DNA of 49,816 bases. Origin: CALWRM01 sp050309765. Lineage in GTDB: Bacteria > Bacillota > Clostridia > Christensenellales > UBA1750. The notes under the pieces are model-generated. The model was not told the origin of the DNA. It did no database searches and worked only from the letters and a program-made list of their open reading frames with translations. The position numbers were made by a program, and so were the translations under genes. The stretch is taken from positions 1 through 49,816 of the forward strand of contig JBNRMU010000051.1 in assembly GCA_050309765.1 (NCBI GenBank). The letters run 5' to 3'. Positions 40,799 to 49,816 of the stretch are shown here, one piece after another. How positions within the stretch are numbered: the stretch's first letter is position 1; each line of letters opens with the position of its first letter.

Positions 40799-43276
40799 AT
40801 GCAAAACAGACCTTTGGGCAGACAAAAAAACGTTACCGGCACCGGTAAGCCCATCCAAAAACACGGCAGCGGGCTTGGCAGTGGTCCCGTCGGCCACGGC
40901 AGCGGTTCCGGCGGCAATTATTCCGGACGGCGTCCGCCGTCCTCCGGCAAAAGCTCCGGACAGACCCGCGCCTCCGGCGGCGGTTCGCTGATGAAGATCC
41001 TCATCGCCGCAGCAGTGCTGCTGCTGGGCGGCGGCGGGGCCTTGGGCGGTCTGCTCGGCGGCGGCGGTTCCGAACCCGTCACCGCGCCCAGCAGCGCCTA
41101 TGTGCAGCAGCAACAGCAACCCTACAGCAGCAGTCAAGGCGGCGCCTCGCAAAGCACCTCCAGCGGTTTGACGAGCGCAAGTGCCTACGGCGCGCAGGGC
41201 TTTGACTTTGCCAGCCTGCTCGGCAGCGGCGCGGGCAACGTTTCCACCGGCTGGAGCGAAACGCCCAACACGGGCAAGCTCAATACCTCCGTGGATGCCT
41301 CCGCCCGCGAAAAACGCACCCAGATTCTGGGTAACGGCCAGGACCAGGTAACCATCATGGTATACATCTGCGGCGCCGATCTGGAATCCAGAAGCGGCGC
41401 GGCTTCCGCCGACCTGATGGAGATGGTCTCCGCCAAGCTGAACGACCATGTGAACGTGCTCGTCTATACCGGCGGCAGCAAACAGTGGAAGAACAACGTC
41501 GTCTCCAGCTCTGCCAACCAGATCTACAAGGTCGAAAACGGCGGTTTGCGCTGCCTGGTCAAAAACGACGGCAACGCCGTCATGACCGACCCCAAGACGC
41601 TGACCCATTTCATCAACTTCTGCACGGAAAACTTCCCCGCCAACCGCAACGAGCTCATCTTCTGGGACCACGGCGGCGGTGCCATCAGCGGCTACGGCTA
41701 CGACGAAAAGAACCCCCGCAGCGGCTCCATGACCCTCAAAAAGATCGACGAGGCGCTCTCTGCCGCGGGCACGACCTTTGATTTTATCGGCTTTGACACC
41801 TGCCTGATGGGCACGCTGGAAAACGCCCTCACCTTGGCGCCCTATGCGGACTATCTCGTCGCCTCCGAGGAAACGGAGCCCGGCGCCGGCTGGTACTACA
41901 CCAACTGGCTGAGCGCCTTTGCCCAGAACCCCTCCATGCCCACGGTAGAGGTCGGCAAGGCCATCGTGGACGACTTTGTGGGCGTATGCAGCCAGCGCTG
42001 CAGCGGCCAGAAGGCCACGCTATCCGTGGTGGACCTGGCCGAGCTGGAAAAGACCGTGCCATCCAAGTTCCGCGAATTTGCCCTGAATCTCTCCGATCTG
42101 TTGCAGCAAAGCGAGTACAAGACCGTTTCCAAAGCGCGCAGCAGCACCCGCGAGTTTGCCACCTCCAGCAAGACCGACCAGGTGGACCTGGTGCATCTGG
42201 CCCACAATCTGGATACCGAGCAGAGCCGCGCGCTGGCGCAGGCCATATTGGGCGCGGTCAAGTACAACAAAACCTCTGCCAACATGACCGACGCCTACGG
42301 GCTTGCCATCTACTTCCCCTACCAGAAGGTCTCGCGCGTGGATAGCGCCGTTTCCGCCTTTGACGCCATCGGCCTGGACAGCGAATACACCCGTTGCATC
42401 CAGCAGTTTGCCAGCATGGAAGTGGGCGGCCAGGCCGTGTCCGGCGGCGCGGCGTCCCCCCTGCCCACGCTGCTCGGTTCCTCCGGTCAGAGCCTGCCCG
42501 GCATGGACATCGGCAGCCTGCTCGGCAGCTTGCTCGGCGGCGATGTGTCCGGCCTGTCCGGCTTTGGCGGCTCCGGTTCCAGCGCGAACTTCCTCGGCCG
42601 CAATCTGGACGTGGACAGCGCCACCCAGTACCTTTCCGAGAACCGCTTCGATCCCGCCGCACTGGTGTGGACACAGCGCGACGGCGTTTACCAGATGCTT
42701 CTGACCGAAGAACAGTGGTCCCTAGTGGACGATCTGGAGCTGAACGTCTTCTATGACGACGGCGAGGGCTATATCGATCTGGGCCTTGACAATGTGTTTG
42801 AGTTCACGAACGACGGCACGCTGCTGGGCGCCTTTGACGGCACCTGGCTGGCCATCGACGACCAGCCCGTAGCCTACTACCACGTGGACACCGTGCAGGA
42901 CGGCGACAAATACACCATCACCGGCCGCGTGCCCGTGCTGCTGAACGGCAGCCGTGCCGACCTGCTCTTGGTCTTTGACAGCGACAACCCCTACGGCTAC
43001 ATCGCCGGCGCCACCAGCGCCTATGTGAACGGCGAAACGGAGACCGTCTCCAAGAGCGATCTGGAGCTTGTAGAGGGCGACGAAATCTACTTCCTCTGCG
43101 ATTATTACAGCTACGACGGCCAATATCAGGACAGCTACCGCCTGACCGATGCGCCGCTGAAATACAGCGAGGATCTTGTGATCAGCAACGTTTATATCGA
43201 CAGCGAGCGGGCCAGCGCCATGTATCTGTTCACCGACATCTATTGCCAAAGCTACTGGACGCCGGCAATCCCGTAA
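40799..43276 (+). CDS. Clostripain-family (C11) peptidase (mirror copy)
   Basis: Identical 825-aa protein with a membrane segment at about 65-90 and catalytic dyad His291 and Cys335. Confidence 0.89.
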   Translation: MQNRPLGRQKNVTGTGKPIQKHGSGLGSGPVGHGSGSGGNYSGRRPPSSGKSSGQTRASGGGSLMKILIAAAVLLLGGGGALGGLLGGGGSEPVTAPSSAYVQQQQQPYSSSQGGASQSTSSGLTSASAYGAQGFDFASLLGSGAGNVSTGWSETPNTGKLNTSVDASAREKRTQILGNGQDQVTIMVYICGADLESRSGAASADLMEMVSAKLNDHVNVLVYTGGSKQWKNNVVSSSANQIYKVENGGLRCLVKNDGNAVMTDPKTLTHFINFCTENFPANRNELIFWDHGGGAISGYGYDEKNPRSGSMTLKKIDEALSAAGTTFDFIGFDTCLMGTLENALTLAPYADYLVASEETEPGAGWYYTNWLSAFAQNPSMPTVEVGKAIVDDFVGVCSQRCSGQKATLSVVDLAELEKTVPSKFREFALNLSDLLQQSEYKTVSKARSSTREFATSSKTDQVDLVHLAHNLDTEQSRALAQAILGAVKYNKTSANMTDAYGLAIYFPYQKVSRVDSAVSAFDAIGLDSEYTRCIQQFASMEVGGQAVSGGAASPLPTLLGSSGQSLPGMDIGSLLGSLLGGDVSGLSGFGGSGSSANFLGRNLDVDSATQYLSENRFDPAALVWTQRDGVYQMLLTEEQWSLVDDLELNVFYDDGEGYIDLGLDNVFEFTNDGTLLGAFDGTWLAIDDQPVAYYHVDTVQDGDKYTITGRVPVLLNGSRADLLLVFDSDNPYGYIAGATSAYVNGETETVSKSDLELVEGDEIYFLCDYYSYDGQYQDSYRLTDAPLKYSEDLVISNVYIDSERASAMYLFTDIYCQSYWTPAIP

Positions 43277-43296
43277 AGCAACCTACAAACAACGCC

Positions 43297-43342
43297 AGGG
43301 GCCTGACAAAAGCTTTTAGCTTTTGTCAGGCCCCTTCTTTTT
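43297..43342 (+). terminator. Terminator of the clostripain-family gene (mirror copy)
   Basis: A perfect 18-bp stem with a 3-nt loop followed by tcttttt. Confidence 0.92.
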
Positions 43343-43371
43343 CCATGGCCCGCAAATTAATGCAAACAAAC

Positions 43372-43385
43372 CCATTGCGCAATGG
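43372..43385. promoter_or_regulatory. Candidate operator CCATTGCGCAATGG (mirror copy)
   Basis: Perfect 14-bp palindrome over the -35 box of the hydrolase promoter. Confidence 0.45.
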
Positions 43386-43404
43386 AAAATCCCTGTGATA
43401 TAAT
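43375..43404 (+). promoter_or_regulatory. Promoter of the MBL-fold hydrolase gene (mirror copy)
   Basis: -35 TTGCGC (43375-43380), 18-bp spacer, -10 TATAAT (43399-43404). Confidence 0.75.
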
Positions 43405-43446
43405 TGTATACGCAAGTAATTGATTGTAACGAGGAGGAACCCTTCT

Positions 43447-44451
43447 ATGGCTGGCAACACCTACAAGGACTTTAATGCGCCCAAAAACGATGCCGCCCAG
43501 CGCCCTGCAAACGGCGGCCTGAAAACGCCGATCCTCACAGAGGTCGGCTACAAGACCTGGTGCGTAAACGAGTTCGGCTGCAACAACATGTATGTGCTCG
43601 AGGGCAAGGACCGCGCCCTGGTTGTGGACGCGGGCATGGGCTACTGCAACTTCCGCGAGATCGTCGAAAGCCTGACCGACAAGCCCTATGACGTGGTCAT
43701 CACCCACGCCCATCCCGACCACATCGGCATGATGCACCAGTTCGATCGCATCTACATCAACAAAACCGAGGTCGATATGGCCCGTCCCATGGGCCACGGC
43801 GGCGGCGATAAAGGCGGGATGGACAGCATCCGCTGGCTCACCAGGCCGGACTTTAACATGGACGAGTTTATCTGGAACAACCGCCTGCACATCGGCCACT
43901 GGGAGATCTGGAACCCGGACGAAAGCTGCATCAACCGCGGCGACCGGGACACCGAGATCTGCTATATCAAGGAAGGCGACAGCTTCGACCTTGGCGGCGG
44001 CCGCGTGGTGACCGCCTACAATCTGCCCGGACACAGCCCCGGACACCTGTATTTCATCGACGAGGGCGAAAAGATGGCCTTCACCGGCGACTGCGTGAAC
44101 TTCAACAACGGCACGCGCACCCATGCTGCCAGCACGCACATCCGCTACCTGAAGCGATTTATCGACCAGTACAACGCAGGCATGTTCCGCCAGATCTTCA
44201 CCGGCCACAGCACTTACTGCGGCATCATCGATGTCATGAGCCAGGACATCCGCATCGTGGAAAACCTGCTGGAGATGCACCGCAAATACCTGCGCGGCGA
44301 CCCCGATCTGGAATATGTGGACATCAAGTTCCATCTCTTCCCCGACCGCCCCGCCCAGAAGGGCATGGCCTACGGCGAGGGCTATACCCGCGTGCAGGTA
44401 ACGCTGCCCCCGGTCAAGTGGGAGGATGGCGAGGAGCACATCGTTCCCTGA
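43447..44451 (+). CDS. Metallo-beta-lactamase-fold hydrolase (mirror copy)
   Basis: Identical 334-aa MBL protein with THAHPDH (H87 to H92); start set by gaggaggaa. Confidence 0.89.
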   Translation: MAGNTYKDFNAPKNDAAQRPANGGLKTPILTEVGYKTWCVNEFGCNNMYVLEGKDRALVVDAGMGYCNFREIVESLTDKPYDVVITHAHPDHIGMMHQFDRIYINKTEVDMARPMGHGGGDKGGMDSIRWLTRPDFNMDEFIWNNRLHIGHWEIWNPDESCINRGDRDTEICYIKEGDSFDLGGGRVVTAYNLPGHSPGHLYFIDEGEKMAFTGDCVNFNNGTRTHAASTHIRYLKRFIDQYNAGMFRQIFTGHSTYCGIIDVMSQDIRIVENLLEMHRKYLRGDPDLEYVDIKFHLFPDRPAQKGMAYGEGYTRVQVTLPPVKWEDGEEHIVP

Positions 44452-44494
44452 CAAACGCGCAGGCAAACAGTGCCGAAAAAACATTGTTTCTGAA

Positions 44495-44530
44495 TAAAAA
44501 CGCCGCCCCTTTGCATCAAAGGGGCGGCGT
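44495..44530 (-). terminator. Second terminator downstream of pfkA (mirror copy)
   Basis: A 13-bp GC-rich stem with a 3-nt loop; the T-tract lies on the minus strand, serving pfkA. Confidence 0.85.
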
Positions 44531-44603
44531 ATGCTGTTCTTGCGCCGTTTTAATCTGTTCGGCGGGATCCACGCCGGTACTGCCGCTCTGTTTTTTGCCA
44601 AAG

Positions 44604-44637
44604 AAAAGCCGCTGCAAAGGCTCTTTGTCAGCGGCTT
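44604..44637 (-). terminator. First terminator after pfkA (mirror copy)
   Basis: AAGCCGCTG/CAGCGGCTT stem, 15 bp from the pfkA stop. Confidence 0.75.
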
Positions 44638-44652
44638 TGAACTTAATAACGT

Positions 44653-45675
44653 TTACCTTGCCAGTATATCCGCAAGGGTGATCAGATGCTTGTCCACGCG
44701 GTTTTTCATCGAGGTCGCCTTATCGGTATCCACGGTCACTATGCGGTTGCGCCGGATGCCCACGCACACGTTGGCCTTGCCTTCACGCAGGGCGTCCACC
44801 GCGGCCTCGCCCATGCGGGCAGCCAGGATGCGGTCCGACGCGGTGGGAGAACCGCCGCGCTGCACATGGCCGATGACACAGCCGCGGGCGTCCACCCGCT
44901 GGCCGACAAGGTCGGCGTTCTGGTTCAGCCATTCGGCGATGTAATCGGCGGTGAAATACTCGTTCTTGGACTGGAAGGTCACGCCCTCGGCCATGACAAT
45001 GATGCCGTACTTCTTGCCGCGGCCAAAGGACACGCGCAGCTTTTTGACGATATACTCCAGCCACTGCTTGTCGCTGAGCTTCATCTCCGGCACCAATATG
45101 GCCTCGGCGCCGGCGGCAATGCCGGAATGCACGGCGATGTCGCCGCAGTTGCGGCCCATCACCTCCACCACGGACACGCGGCCGTGGGAGGCCATGGTAT
45201 CGCGCAGCTTGTTGATGTTTTCCACGCAGGTGTTGACGGCGGTATCAAAGCCGATGGTGTAATCGGTGTAGCCAAGGTCATTGTCGATGGTGCCGGGCAG
45301 GCCGACGGTGGGGATGCCGCTTTCCTTATACAGGACGCTCGAGCCCCTGAAGGAGCCGTCGCCGCCGCAGACGACCAGGCCCTCAATGCCGTATTTGCGC
45401 AGGGTCTTGTAGCAGTCCTCGCGCAGCTGCCTGTCGGTGGCAAAGCCGGGCAGGCGCGCGGTGCCGAGGAATGTGCCGCCGCGATGGATGATATCGCCGA
45501 CAGAACCGGCGTAAAGCTCTTCCACCTCGTCGCGCTTCAGTCCCATATAGCCGTCGCGAATGCCCAGTATCTCCATATCGTAATACAGCGCGGAACGCAC
45601 CACCGCGCGCACAGCGGCATTCATGCCGGGCGCGTCGCCGCCGCTGGTCAGGATTCCGATTCTATGCATAGCCAT
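44653..45675 (-). CDS. pfkA: ATP-dependent 6-phosphofructokinase (mirror copy)
   Basis: Identical 340-aa PFK with GGDAPGMNAA, GGDGS (G107, ATP type) and PGTIDND (D131). Confidence 0.95.
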   Translation of the reverse strand: MAMHRIGILTSGGDAPGMNAAVRAVVRSALYYDMEILGIRDGYMGLKRDEVEELYAGSVGDIIHRGGTFLGTARLPGFATDRQLREDCYKTLRKYGIEGLVVCGGDGSFRGSSVLYKESGIPTVGLPGTIDNDLGYTDYTIGFDTAVNTCVENINKLRDTMASHGRVSVVEVMGRNCGDIAVHSGIAAGAEAILVPEMKLSDKQWLEYIVKKLRVSFGRGKKYGIIVMAEGVTFQSKNEYFTADYIAEWLNQNADLVGQRVDARGCVIGHVQRGGSPTASDRILAARMGEAAVDALREGKANVCVGIRRNRIVTVDTDKATSMKNRVDKHLITLADILAR

Positions 45676-45695
45676 AACTATCTGTATCTCCTCTT

Positions 45696-45920
45696 TTAAA
45701 ATCCTTTTTCAAAAATGGTTTCTCTGGCTGCCTCAGATTCCGCAGATAAAACCAGTATTTCGTAATAATTGTCCTCATCGCCGCGGTTCTTGTACACGGG
45801 CTGCAGCCGCACGAGGATGCCCTCCTCCGCCAGTTTCTGCTCCAGGCGCTTCGCAGCGGACAGGGACCGGACCATATGGATCACGATCCAGGCACCGCGG
45901 CTGTTCACCTTGGCTTTCAC
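45696..45920 (-). CDS. Small hypothetical protein upstream of pfkA (mirror copy)
   Basis: Identical 74-aa beta-alpha-beta protein starting at GTG; shares the pfkA promoter. Function unknown. Confidence 0.74.
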   Translation of the reverse strand: MKAKVNSRGAWIVIHMVRSLSAAKRLEQKLAEEGILVRLQPVYKNRGDEDNYYEILVLSAESEAARETIFEKGF

Positions 45921-45972
45921 TGAAGTTGAGGCCCCTTTCTCTGCAGAAGAGCGATGTTTAAAGCTGTTTGGA

Positions 45973-46001
45973 AGTATAGCACAGTATAGCGCGTAGTTCA
46001 A
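45973..46001 (-). promoter_or_regulatory. Promoter of the small gene and pfkA (mirror copy)
   Basis: -35 TTGAAC and -10 TATACT with a 17-bp spacer on the minus strand. Confidence 0.75.
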
Positions 46002-46039
46002 GCAAAAACACCTGATTTTTCGTCTTTTTCAGCAAAAGA

Positions 46040-49000
46040 CTACGCAAGGCGCACATTTTCCCTGCCGAGCAGCTGCGCAGCCTGTTCCAGCAGCTGTGCA
46101 TCCGGTTCCACGAACTTTTCCTTGGGCAGGACATAGGTCTTGCCGTCGGAGACCACGCGCACCTGGCAGGAACCGGGCGAGGTTTCCAGCAGCTTCATGA
46201 CCTCCGGCATCTGTGCGGCGCGGCTCAGGCGCAGATACAGCCGCTGCTCCTTTGCCGGCAGCTCCGCCAGGGGGGCGGCGTTTTCCACCACGATGCTGGG
46301 CGGCTTTTCCTCGCGCAGGGATAGCCTGCCGCTGAGCATCACGGCGCTGTCCACCTGCAGATAGCGGCTCAGGCGCTCATACACCTTGGGGAATACCAGC
46401 GCTTCGATGCTGGCGTAAAAGTCCTCCACGCGAAGGAAGCACATCAGCGCGTTGTTGCGCGTCGTCACAAGGCGCGACTCCAGCACGATGGCACCGATCT
46501 GTACCGGGATGCCGTCGTACTTCTGCCAGTCCTCTTCCTCGGCATACTGTATAAGCTGACCGATGTTCTGGCTCTGCCTGTGCAAAACATCGGCGTATTC
46601 GTCCAAAGGGTGGCCGCTGATATAAACGCCGGTCATTTCCTTTTCCATCATCAGGAGCAGCCTTTTCGGGTGCTCGGGGAGCCTGGGTAGCGGCGCGCGC
46701 TCCACCTGCACCTGGCCCATCAGGTCGCCGAAGAGGCTCAGCTGCCCGTCCAGGGCGTTTTTGCCGCGCTGCGCGGCGCCATCCAGCGCCCGCTCGTACA
46801 CGCTCAGCTTCTGGGCGCGGTTGCCGGGCAGGCTGTCCATGCCGCCCGCCTTGATAAGGCACTCGACGCACTTTTTGTTGATGCCCTTGGGCGCCATGCG
46901 GTCGCAGAAATCATACAGATCGCTGAAGGGGCGCTCGCGCCGTTCCTTTTCGATTGCCTGCACCACGGCCAGGCCTGCACCCTTGAGCGCCGCCATGCCA
47001 TAGCGTATGCTGCCGTTTTCCACCGTGAACCTGGCGGAGGACTTGTTTACATCCGGCGGCAGGATCGGGATGCCGCTCTTTTTACAGTACTGCACAAAGC
47101 TCGCCAGCTTGTCCGAATTACCCACGACGGAGTTCATGCAGGCCGCCATAAAGGGCACGGGATAATGGCATTTAAGGTAGGCTGTCTGGTAGGCCACCAC
47201 CGCGTAGGAGGCGGCGTGCGGCTTGTTAAAGGCGTACTGGGCAAAGCTCTCCATCTGGGAGAAGACCTCCAGTGCGACCTCCTTGGAGGTGCCGAGCCGC
47301 ACCGCTCCGGGCACGATGATCTTGCCATCCTCCACTAGGCCGTCCACAAAGATGGCTTTTTCCTTGTCCATCTCGGCCTTTTTCTTCTTGGCCATGGCGC
47401 GGCGGACCAGGTCGCTGCGACCCATGGAATAGCCCGCCATGTCGCGCACGATCTGCATGACCTGCTCCTGGTAGACCATGCAGCCGTAGGTGACCTTTAA
47501 CACGTTTTCCAGTATGGGCGAAAGATAGGTCACGGTGGAGGGGTCCTTTTTGCCGCGGATATAGCGGGGGATGGACTCCATGGGACCGGGGCGGTACAGC
47601 GAGATCACGGCAGACACATCCTCCAGGGATTCGGGGCCCAGCTCCGTGATCACGCGGCGCATGCCCGCAGATTCCAGCTGGAATACGCCGTCCGTCTCGC
47701 CCTTGGCGAGCATCTCGTAGGTTTCTTTATCCTCGTAGCCGATCTCGTTGAAGTCCAGGGCCGGGCCGCCGTCTGCCTTGATCATCTCGATGGCATCCTT
47801 GATGATGGTCAGCGTCCGGAGACCAAGGAAATCCATCTTGAGCAGGCCCAACTTTTCGATGGTACCCATGGGGAACTGGGTGGTGATCACGTCGTCGTTG
47901 GTCTGCAGGGGCACAAAGTCCGTCAAAGGCTGTGCGCCGATCACCACGCCGGCGGCATGGGTGCTGGCATGGCGGGGCATGCCCTCCAGCACCAGGGCAT
48001 ATTCAAACAGCTTGTGCACGTTATCGTTGTTCTCGCGCATGGCGCGCAGCTCGGGTGAGAGCTCCAGCGCCTTTTCCAGCGTCATGCCCAGCTGCATGGG
48101 GATGAGCTTGGCGATCTCGTCCACCTCGGCATAGGACATGCCCAGCACGCGGCCCACGTCGCGCACCACCGCGCGCGCAGCCATGGTGCCGAAGGTGATG
48201 ATCTGGGAGACCCGATCCTCGCCGTAGCGGCGCACCACGTAATCGATGACCTCCTGCCGGCGCTCATAGCAAAAGTCGATGTCGAAGTCCGGCATGGAGA
48301 TGCGCTCGGGGTTCAGGAAGCGCTCAAAGATCAGGTCGAACTTGAGCGGGTCTATGTCGGTAATGGTCAGGGCATAGGCGCAGATGGAGCCGGCACCGCT
48401 GCCGCGGCCGGGGCCCACGGGGATATCGTTCTCCTTGGCAAAGCGCACAAAGTCCCAAACGATCAGGAAATAATCCACATAGCCGCATTTTTCGATGACG
48501 GAAAGCTCGTATTCCAGGCGTTCCAGCACCTGGCCTTCCACCTTGCCGTAGCGCTTTTGCGCGCCCTCAAAACAGAGCTTGCGCAGGTACTCGGCATGGC
48601 TGCCGCCGCCCGGCACGGGAAAGTCCGGCAGGTGGTAGTGGCCGAACTCAAAGTCCACCTTGCAGCGCATGGCGATGTCGTGCGCGTTTTGGATGGCCTC
48701 CGGCGCCTCGGGGAACAGGGCGGCCATCTCTTCCTCGGATTTTAAATACAGCTGGTCGGTGTTCATCCCCATGCGGTTCTCGTCCTGCAGGGTCTTGCCC
48801 GTCTGGATGCACATGAGCACTTCCTGCGCGGCGGCGTCCTTCTGGTGGATGTAATGCACATCGTTGGTGGCAACCAGGGGAATGTCCAGCTCTTTGGACA
48901 TCTGGATCAGGGCGCTTGCGACCTCGCGCTCGCCCTCGATGCCGTGATCCTGCAATTCCAGGTAGTAGTTGCCCTTGCCCATCATGGCCTCGTACTTGCG

Positions 49001-49471
49001 GGCAAGCGCCTTGGCGTCCTCCATCTGACCGTTTAAGATCAGACGGGGAATTTCGCCGGACAGGCAGGCGGAAAGGGCGATCAGGCCCTTGGAATGCTGC
49101 TGCAAAAGCTCATGGTCGATGCGGGGGCGGTAGTAGTACCCTTGTGTAAAGCCGGCGGATACCAGCTTGATCAAGTTCTGGTAGCCCTCCTGCGTTTCGC
49201 ACAGCAGGATCAAGTGGGCGCTTTCGCGGTTGCTGTTGTCCTTGTCGAAACGGGAGCCGGTGGCCACATACACTTCGCAGCCGATGATCGGATGGATGCC
49301 GGCCTCCTTGCAGAGGGAGTAAAAATCCACCACGCCGTACATCACGCCGTGGTCGGTGATGGCCAGGGAGTCCATGCCCATCTCCTTGGCGCGCTGCACC
49401 AGGGGCTTGAGGCGGCAGGCGCCGTCCAGCAAAGAGTATTCCGTATGCAGATGCAGATGGGTAAACGCCAT
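46040..49471 (-). CDS. dnaE: DNA polymerase III subunit alpha (mirror copy)
   Basis: Identical 1143-aa DnaE with the PHP domain, PDFDIDF (D397, D399) and D547. Confidence 0.96.
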   Translation of the reverse strand: MAFTHLHLHTEYSLLDGACRLKPLVQRAKEMGMDSLAITDHGVMYGVVDFYSLCKEAGIHPIIGCEVYVATGSRFDKDNSNRESAHLILLCETQEGYQNLIKLVSAGFTQGYYYRPRIDHELLQQHSKGLIALSACLSGEIPRLILNGQMEDAKALARKYEAMMGKGNYYLELQDHGIEGEREVASALIQMSKELDIPLVATNDVHYIHQKDAAAQEVLMCIQTGKTLQDENRMGMNTDQLYLKSEEEMAALFPEAPEAIQNAHDIAMRCKVDFEFGHYHLPDFPVPGGGSHAEYLRKLCFEGAQKRYGKVEGQVLERLEYELSVIEKCGYVDYFLIVWDFVRFAKENDIPVGPGRGSGAGSICAYALTITDIDPLKFDLIFERFLNPERISMPDFDIDFCYERRQEVIDYVVRRYGEDRVSQIITFGTMAARAVVRDVGRVLGMSYAEVDEIAKLIPMQLGMTLEKALELSPELRAMRENNDNVHKLFEYALVLEGMPRHASTHAAGVVIGAQPLTDFVPLQTNDDVITTQFPMGTIEKLGLLKMDFLGLRTLTIIKDAIEMIKADGGPALDFNEIGYEDKETYEMLAKGETDGVFQLESAGMRRVITELGPESLEDVSAVISLYRPGPMESIPRYIRGKKDPSTVTYLSPILENVLKVTYGCMVYQEQVMQIVRDMAGYSMGRSDLVRRAMAKKKKAEMDKEKAIFVDGLVEDGKIIVPGAVRLGTSKEVALEVFSQMESFAQYAFNKPHAASYAVVAYQTAYLKCHYPVPFMAACMNSVVGNSDKLASFVQYCKKSGIPILPPDVNKSSARFTVENGSIRYGMAALKGAGLAVVQAIEKERRERPFSDLYDFCDRMAPKGINKKCVECLIKAGGMDSLPGNRAQKLSVYERALDGAAQRGKNALDGQLSLFGDLMGQVQVERAPLPRLPEHPKRLLLMMEKEMTGVYISGHPLDEYADVLHRQSQNIGQLIQYAEEEDWQKYDGIPVQIGAIVLESRLVTTRNNALMCFLRVEDFYASIEALVFPKVYERLSRYLQVDSAVMLSGRLSLREEKPPSIVVENAAPLAELPAKEQRLYLRLSRAAQMPEVMKLLETSPGSCQVRVVSDGKTYVLPKEKFVEPDAQLLEQAAQLLGRENVRLA

Positions 49472-49507
49472 GACTTCTCCCTCCCCTATTCCATAGTGAA
49501 TACCTAA

Positions 49508-49536
49508 ATCATACGCTAAAAAATGCCCAAATACAA
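49508..49536 (-). promoter_or_regulatory. Promoter of dnaE (mirror copy)
   Basis: -35 TTGTAT and -10 TATGAT with a 17-bp spacer on the minus strand. Confidence 0.7.
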
Positions 49537-49602
49537 GCTTAATAATGTATGACAGCGCACAATGTGCCCGTTTGCTTTGGCGCCTGATGCGCATTTTGCC
49601 GC

Positions 49603-49648
49603 AATAAAACAAACAGGGTCCGGTCCCTGCATGCGGAACCGAACCCTG
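49603..49648 (-). terminator. Terminator of tuf (mirror copy)
   Basis: A 14-bp stem with two wobbles, 7-nt loop and T-rich tail on the minus strand. Confidence 0.9.
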
Positions 49649-49679
49649 CGCTTGCGGCTTTACGCCGTTTTTGTTTTGC

Positions 49680-49816
49680 TTACTCGATGACCTTGGAAAC
49701 AACGCCGGAGCCAACCGTGCGGCCGCCCTCGCGGATAGCGAAGCGCAGGCCTTCCTCAATGGCGATAGGCGTGATCAGCTTGATCGTCATCTTGATGTTG
49801 TCGCCAGGCATTACCA
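49680..49816 (-). CDS. tuf: Elongation factor Tu, C-terminal fragment (mirror copy, 5' truncated by window edge)
   Basis: The same last 45 codons of EF-Tu as at bases 1-137. The window ends at exactly the same base on both sides, which marks the duplication as artificial. Confidence 0.94.
   Translation of the reverse strand, partial: VMPGDNIKMTIKLITPIAIEEGLRFAIREGGRTVGSGVVSKVIE

Larger units (their letters stand above)
24909..49816. repeat. Right arm of the perfect inverted duplication
   Basis: This is the reverse complement of the left arm. It adds no independent sequence information: every gene and site here is the mirrored copy of a left-arm feature. It should not be counted as a second gene copy unless reads are shown to cross the axis and both outer flanks differ. 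Confidence 0.97.

Noticed and set aside
1..49816. A hairpin-telomere replicon or natural giant inverted repeat
   Set aside because: The genes are core chromosomal ones, no telomere resolvase or protelomerase site is seen, the axis cuts a gene, and both outer ends stop at the same base in tuf.
1..49816. CRISPR arrays, tRNA or rRNA genes
   Set aside because: No regularly spaced repeats and no tRNA or rRNA signature sequences were found on either strand.

Overview
The window is one exact inverted duplication. Base x on the left arm (1..24908) is complementary to base 49817-x on the right arm (24909..49816), with no spacer at the axis (24908|24909) and no difference in any stretch I compared. 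Only about 24.9 kb of unique sequence is present, so every gene appears twice in opposite orientation. Both outer ends stop at the same base inside tuf, and the axis falls inside the start of a gene. This is best explained as a fold-back or assembly artefact of an ordinary chromosomal segment, not a biological palindrome. Left-arm entries carry the full annotation; right-arm entries repeat the identity at the mirrored coordinates.

The organism looks like a GC-rich member of the Bacillota, class Clostridia, probably an anaerobic gut-type fermenter. Evidence: a DnaE1-type polymerase with a PHP domain, a bacterial ATP-PFK, pta-ackA, the set tmcAL(ylbM)/yceD(ylbN)/rpmF with a patatin (ylbK-like) known from Bacillus neighbourhoods, a membrane-anchored clostripain-family peptidase, an LplABC-type sugar importer, strong AGGAGG ribosome binding sites and sigma-A-like promoters. 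The order within Clostridia cannot be fixed from this sequence.

Layout of the unique arm, left to right. The tuf 3' end has its terminator. dnaE is followed by a small conserved-looking gene and pfkA, which share a promoter. On the minus strand come a metallo-beta-lactamase-fold hydrolase, a large C11 (clostripain) peptidase, an SDR and alpha-oxoamine-synthase pair resembling serine palmitoyltransferase plus ketoreductase, a DUF4340 membrane-anchored protein, and a three-gene sugar importer (lipoprotein and two permeases, no ATPase). A non-coding region of about 0.7 kb follows, then rpmF, yceD, ackA and pta, still on minus. tmcAL diverges from pta and is followed by a RidA protein and a HEAT-repeat protein on plus. 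Converging on these are a C39-like cysteine-peptidase-fold protein and a patatin, overlapping by ATGA. Finally, a gene that diverges from the patatin is cut off at the axis after about 24 codons.

The genes are mainly housekeeping (replication, glycolysis, acetate fermentation with substrate-level ATP, ribosome and tRNA modification) plus uptake and cell-surface functions. The most biologically interesting content is the SPT-like/SDR pair, a candidate sphingoid-base pathway in a Clostridia-like genome. The most important technical observation is the artefactual palindrome, which creates chimeric open frames across the axis. I found no CRISPR array, phage, transposase, tRNA or rRNA.
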